Assembly: GCF_017254915.1 (NCBI RefSeq)
Contig: NZ_JAFKCT010000008.1
Location: 186,001 to 250,000 of the forward strand
Length of the DNA stretch: 64,000 nt
Direction: 5' to 3'
Origin: Algoriphagus oliviformis
Lineage (GTDB): Bacteria > Bacteroidota > Bacteroidia > Cytophagales > Cyclobacteriaceae
In this document: positions 62,449-64,000 of the stretch, piece by piece
Position numbering within the stretch: position 1 is the stretch's first letter
Layout of the letters: each line of letters opens with the position of its first letter
Made by a program: the position numbers and the translations under genes
Notes under the pieces: model-generated
What the model saw: the letters and a program-made list of their open reading frames with translations, nothing else
Database searches by the model: none
What the model was told of the DNA's origin: nothing

Positions 62449-63531
62449 CTACACCGGTTCCTCCCAGCCAATCTCTGGATTGTAAAAAATCTTCCCGGCC
62501 TTGATCTCTAGCGGGGAAGCGAGGTTGTTGTGATAAAGCTTGCCCGTACCGAGTCCCTGTGGAATGCGCGTGTCCAGCGCCGAGGCCAGCTGGGAGATGG
62601 CATTGAGGCCGATGTTGCTCTCCAGCGCAGAGGTCATCCACCAACCGATCCCGCGCTCCTCGGCCAGCCTCACCCATTCTTGGGTTTCCAGGATTCCACC
62701 CAGCAAGGTCGGCTTGAGAATGATGTGTTGGGGCCGGATGCTGTCCAGTAGCGCCTTCTTTTCCTCCACCCCGATCAGCTCCTCATCCAGGGCGATGGGC
62801 AAAGGGGTGGATTTGCAGAGGATATTCATCTCCTTCCACTGTCCAGCCCGGATGGGTTGCTCGATGCTGTGGATATCCAAGGCAGCAAGCCGCTCCAGCT
62901 TACCCCTCGCTTCTTGGGGGGTGAAAGCCCCATTGGCATCGACGCGCAGGACGATCTGCTCTTTGGAAAAGCGGCTACGGATGTATTGCAAAAGTGCAAT
63001 CTCCTGCTGAAAATCAATGGCCCCGATTTTCATCTTGATGCAGTCAAAGCCCTCGGCGAGCTTTTGCTCGATCTGCTCCAGCATAAACTCCCGGTCACCC
63101 ATCCAGATCAGCCCATTGATGGAAATACCCGCCTGACGGTCAAAAAACGGGTTGGGAAAAAGTCGCTTCTTACCGCCACCTGCCAAGTCGAGCAGCGCCG
63201 TCTCCAGCCCAAATCGGATCGAAGGCAGCTCCGGGGGAACCAGCATTTTCACCTCCTCCAAGATCTCCGGCTCCTCCAACACAAAGGACATCCCGCTGAG
63301 TGCGTCCAGGATCTTCACCAGCAGCTCCTCAAAATCCTCCCGATGGTCGATGCTGAGCTTGACCAGCGGAGCAGCCTCCCCCCAACCCATCACGGATGGA
63401 TTTTGGGGATCAAAAGCCTTGATCCAATACACGTCCCGCGTCTTCAGCACCCCGCGTGAGGTGCCCGCGTCAAAGCGGAAGTCGAGGGTTCGGCGGATAT
63501 GGGAAAAGCGGAGCGTGGCAGAAGCAGGCAT
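62449..63531 (-). CDS. menC: o-Succinylbenzoate synthase MenC-like (enolase superfamily)
   Basis: 360 residues from ATG 63531; another ATG at 63582 would add 17 residues over the divergent promoter. Enolase-superfamily residues: KMKIG with the first catalytic lysine, DANGAF, EQPI, ALDEELIG and ILKPTLLGG with the last lysine. In menaquinone synthesis it dehydrates SHCHC to o-succinylbenzoate. A dipeptide-epimerase role is the main alternative, but the LKPTLLGG pattern and Bacteroidota context favour MenC. A MITE-like element lies at its 3' end. Confidence 0.8.
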   Translation of the reverse strand: MPASATLRFSHIRRTLDFRFDAGTSRGVLKTRDVYWIKAFDPQNPSVMGWGEAAPLVKLSIDHREDFEELLVKILDALSGMSFVLEEPEILEEVKMLVPPELPSIRFGLETALLDLAGGGKKRLFPNPFFDRQAGISINGLIWMGDREFMLEQIEQKLAEGFDCIKMKIGAIDFQQEIALLQYIRSRFSKEQIVLRVDANGAFTPQEARGKLERLAALDIHSIEQPIRAGQWKEMNILCKSTPLPIALDEELIGVEEKKALLDSIRPQHIILKPTLLGGILETQEWVRLAEERGIGWWMTSALESNIGLNAISQLASALDTRIPQGLGTGKLYHNNLASPLEIKAGKIFYNPEIGWEEPV

Positions 63532-63567
63532 GGGAGTTTGGGGAATTTCGGGTAAAAAATGGATGCC

Positions 63568-63575
63568 TATATTTG
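63568..63575 (+). promoter_or_regulatory. -7 box TATATTTG upstream of queA
   Basis: Exact match to the Bacteroidota TAnnTTTG consensus, 20 bp upstream of the queA ATG. A TTTC at 63546-63549 gives an 18-bp spacing to a weak -33 box. Divergent menC starts 37 bp to the left. Confidence 0.6.
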
Positions 63576-63595
63576 CATCCAAATCAGCCCATCCG

Positions 63596-64000
63596 ATGGA
63601 TAGCCCTCAGATCGACCTTAGAGACTACGAATATACACTCCCCGAGTCACGCATCGCGAAGTTTCCCCTGGAAAAGCGGGACAGTTCCCAAGTCCTGCAC
63701 TACCGAGACGGGGAGATCCGCCATTTCCACTTTTTTGATATCCCCGAGCTGCTGCCCGCGGACACGCTGCTGGTGTACAACGACACCAAAGTCATCCCTG
63801 CCCGGCTGATCTTCCAGCGGGAGACCGGGGCGCGTATCGAGATTTTCCTCCTCGCTCCCACCGCTCCCACCACCGTCATCCCCGAGATCATGCTGGCCAA
63901 GCATCCCGTGACCTGGGAGACCATGATCGGCAATGCTAAAAAATGGAAAGACGGGGAGATCCTCCAGGGCAAAGTGCAGGTGGGCGGAACTGAGGTCATT
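63596..64000 (+). CDS. queA: S-adenosylmethionine:tRNA ribosyltransferase-isomerase QueA (5' part)
   Basis: 135 codons from ATG 63596, open to the window end. The start has DLRDYEYTLPESRIAKFPLE, then HFFDIPELLPADTLLVYNDT and KVIPARLIFQRETGARIEIF, the conserved QueA beginning. It makes epoxyqueuosine in tRNA from preQ1. Normal genes have about 340-350 codons, so the rest lies beyond the window. Confidence 0.95.
   Translation, partial: MDSPQIDLRDYEYTLPESRIAKFPLEKRDSSQVLHYRDGEIRHFHFFDIPELLPADTLLVYNDTKVIPARLIFQRETGARIEIFLLAPTAPTTVIPEIMLAKHPVTWETMIGNAKKWKDGEILQGKVQVGGTEVI

Overview
The window is one chromosomal stretch of a Gram-negative Bacteroidota bacterium, probably of the order Cytophagales (the order is an inference). 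Signs of this are a SusC/SusD pair with an ECF sigma factor and FecR anti-sigma, a MoaC-MoaB fusion, MsbA-type surface export, many Tat and lipoprotein signals, weak or absent Shine-Dalgarno sequences, and TAnnTTTG promoter boxes upstream of the GH79-like gene and queA. Most genes look GC-rich. One stretch at 11.7-12.96 kb is clearly AT-rich.

0-7.3 kb: a minus-strand molybdenum cofactor cluster (moaA, moeA, a TSUP anion exporter, moaD, a MoeB-rhodanese fusion, moaE, moaCB), preceded by an AraC regulator and an outer-membrane protein. 7.7-11.6 kb: two paralogous aldo/keto reductases, one with a Tat signal, then a Crp/Fnr regulator and an exported DinB-like protein. 11.7-13.0 kb: an AT-rich scar with a frameshifted hsdS tail and an orphan membrane protein. 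13.1-19.3 kb: an esterase, then two Tat-targeted xanthine-dehydrogenase-family large subunits flanking one [2Fe-2S] subunit. These are likely users of the cofactor made by the first cluster. 19.4-20.2 kb is gene-free and full of repeats.

20.2-27.8 kb: a TetR-centred locus. An SDR, a large secreted hydrolase, a small secreted protein and tetR lie on the minus strand. A GH79-like glycosidase and a Sde182/DUF1593-like protein lie divergently on the plus strand. Two adjacent operator-like palindromes sit between them. 27.8-36 kb: an atypical pyruvate kinase, a DUF4397 lipoprotein, an MscS channel, an ECF sigma factor with a predicted dual-membrane-spanning anti-sigma protein, a lipoprotein, and an HD protein with a Pycsar-effector-like membrane domain. 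36-42.9 kb: a beta-propeller protein overlapping a 1210-residue metallophosphoesterase / kinase-like / Omp85-barrel fusion, and a GAF-domain protein convergent to it.

43-54.4 kb: a sugar-uptake and sugar-oxidation operon under ECF sigma/FecR control. SusC has an STN signalling domain. Downstream are SusD, a Tat-targeted Gfo/Idh/MocA oxidoreductase, a GMC oxidoreductase and its gluconate-2-dehydrogenase-subunit-3-like partner. 55.4-59.8 kb: an ABC exporter and three overlapping glycosyltransferase genes. 59.9-60.9 kb: a tandem array of about five 178-bp repeats. 60.9-64 kb: a lactonase-like lipoprotein, a MITE-like element with 28-bp inverted repeats and 8-bp target duplications at the 3' end of menC, and divergent menC and queA.

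The observations most worth following up are the phosphatase/kinase-like/Omp85 fusion, the dual-membrane anti-sigma protein, the HD-PycTM protein without a cyclase, the MITE-like element, the tandem array, and the hsdS relic. No CRISPR array, rRNA, tRNA, transposase or phage gene was recognised.
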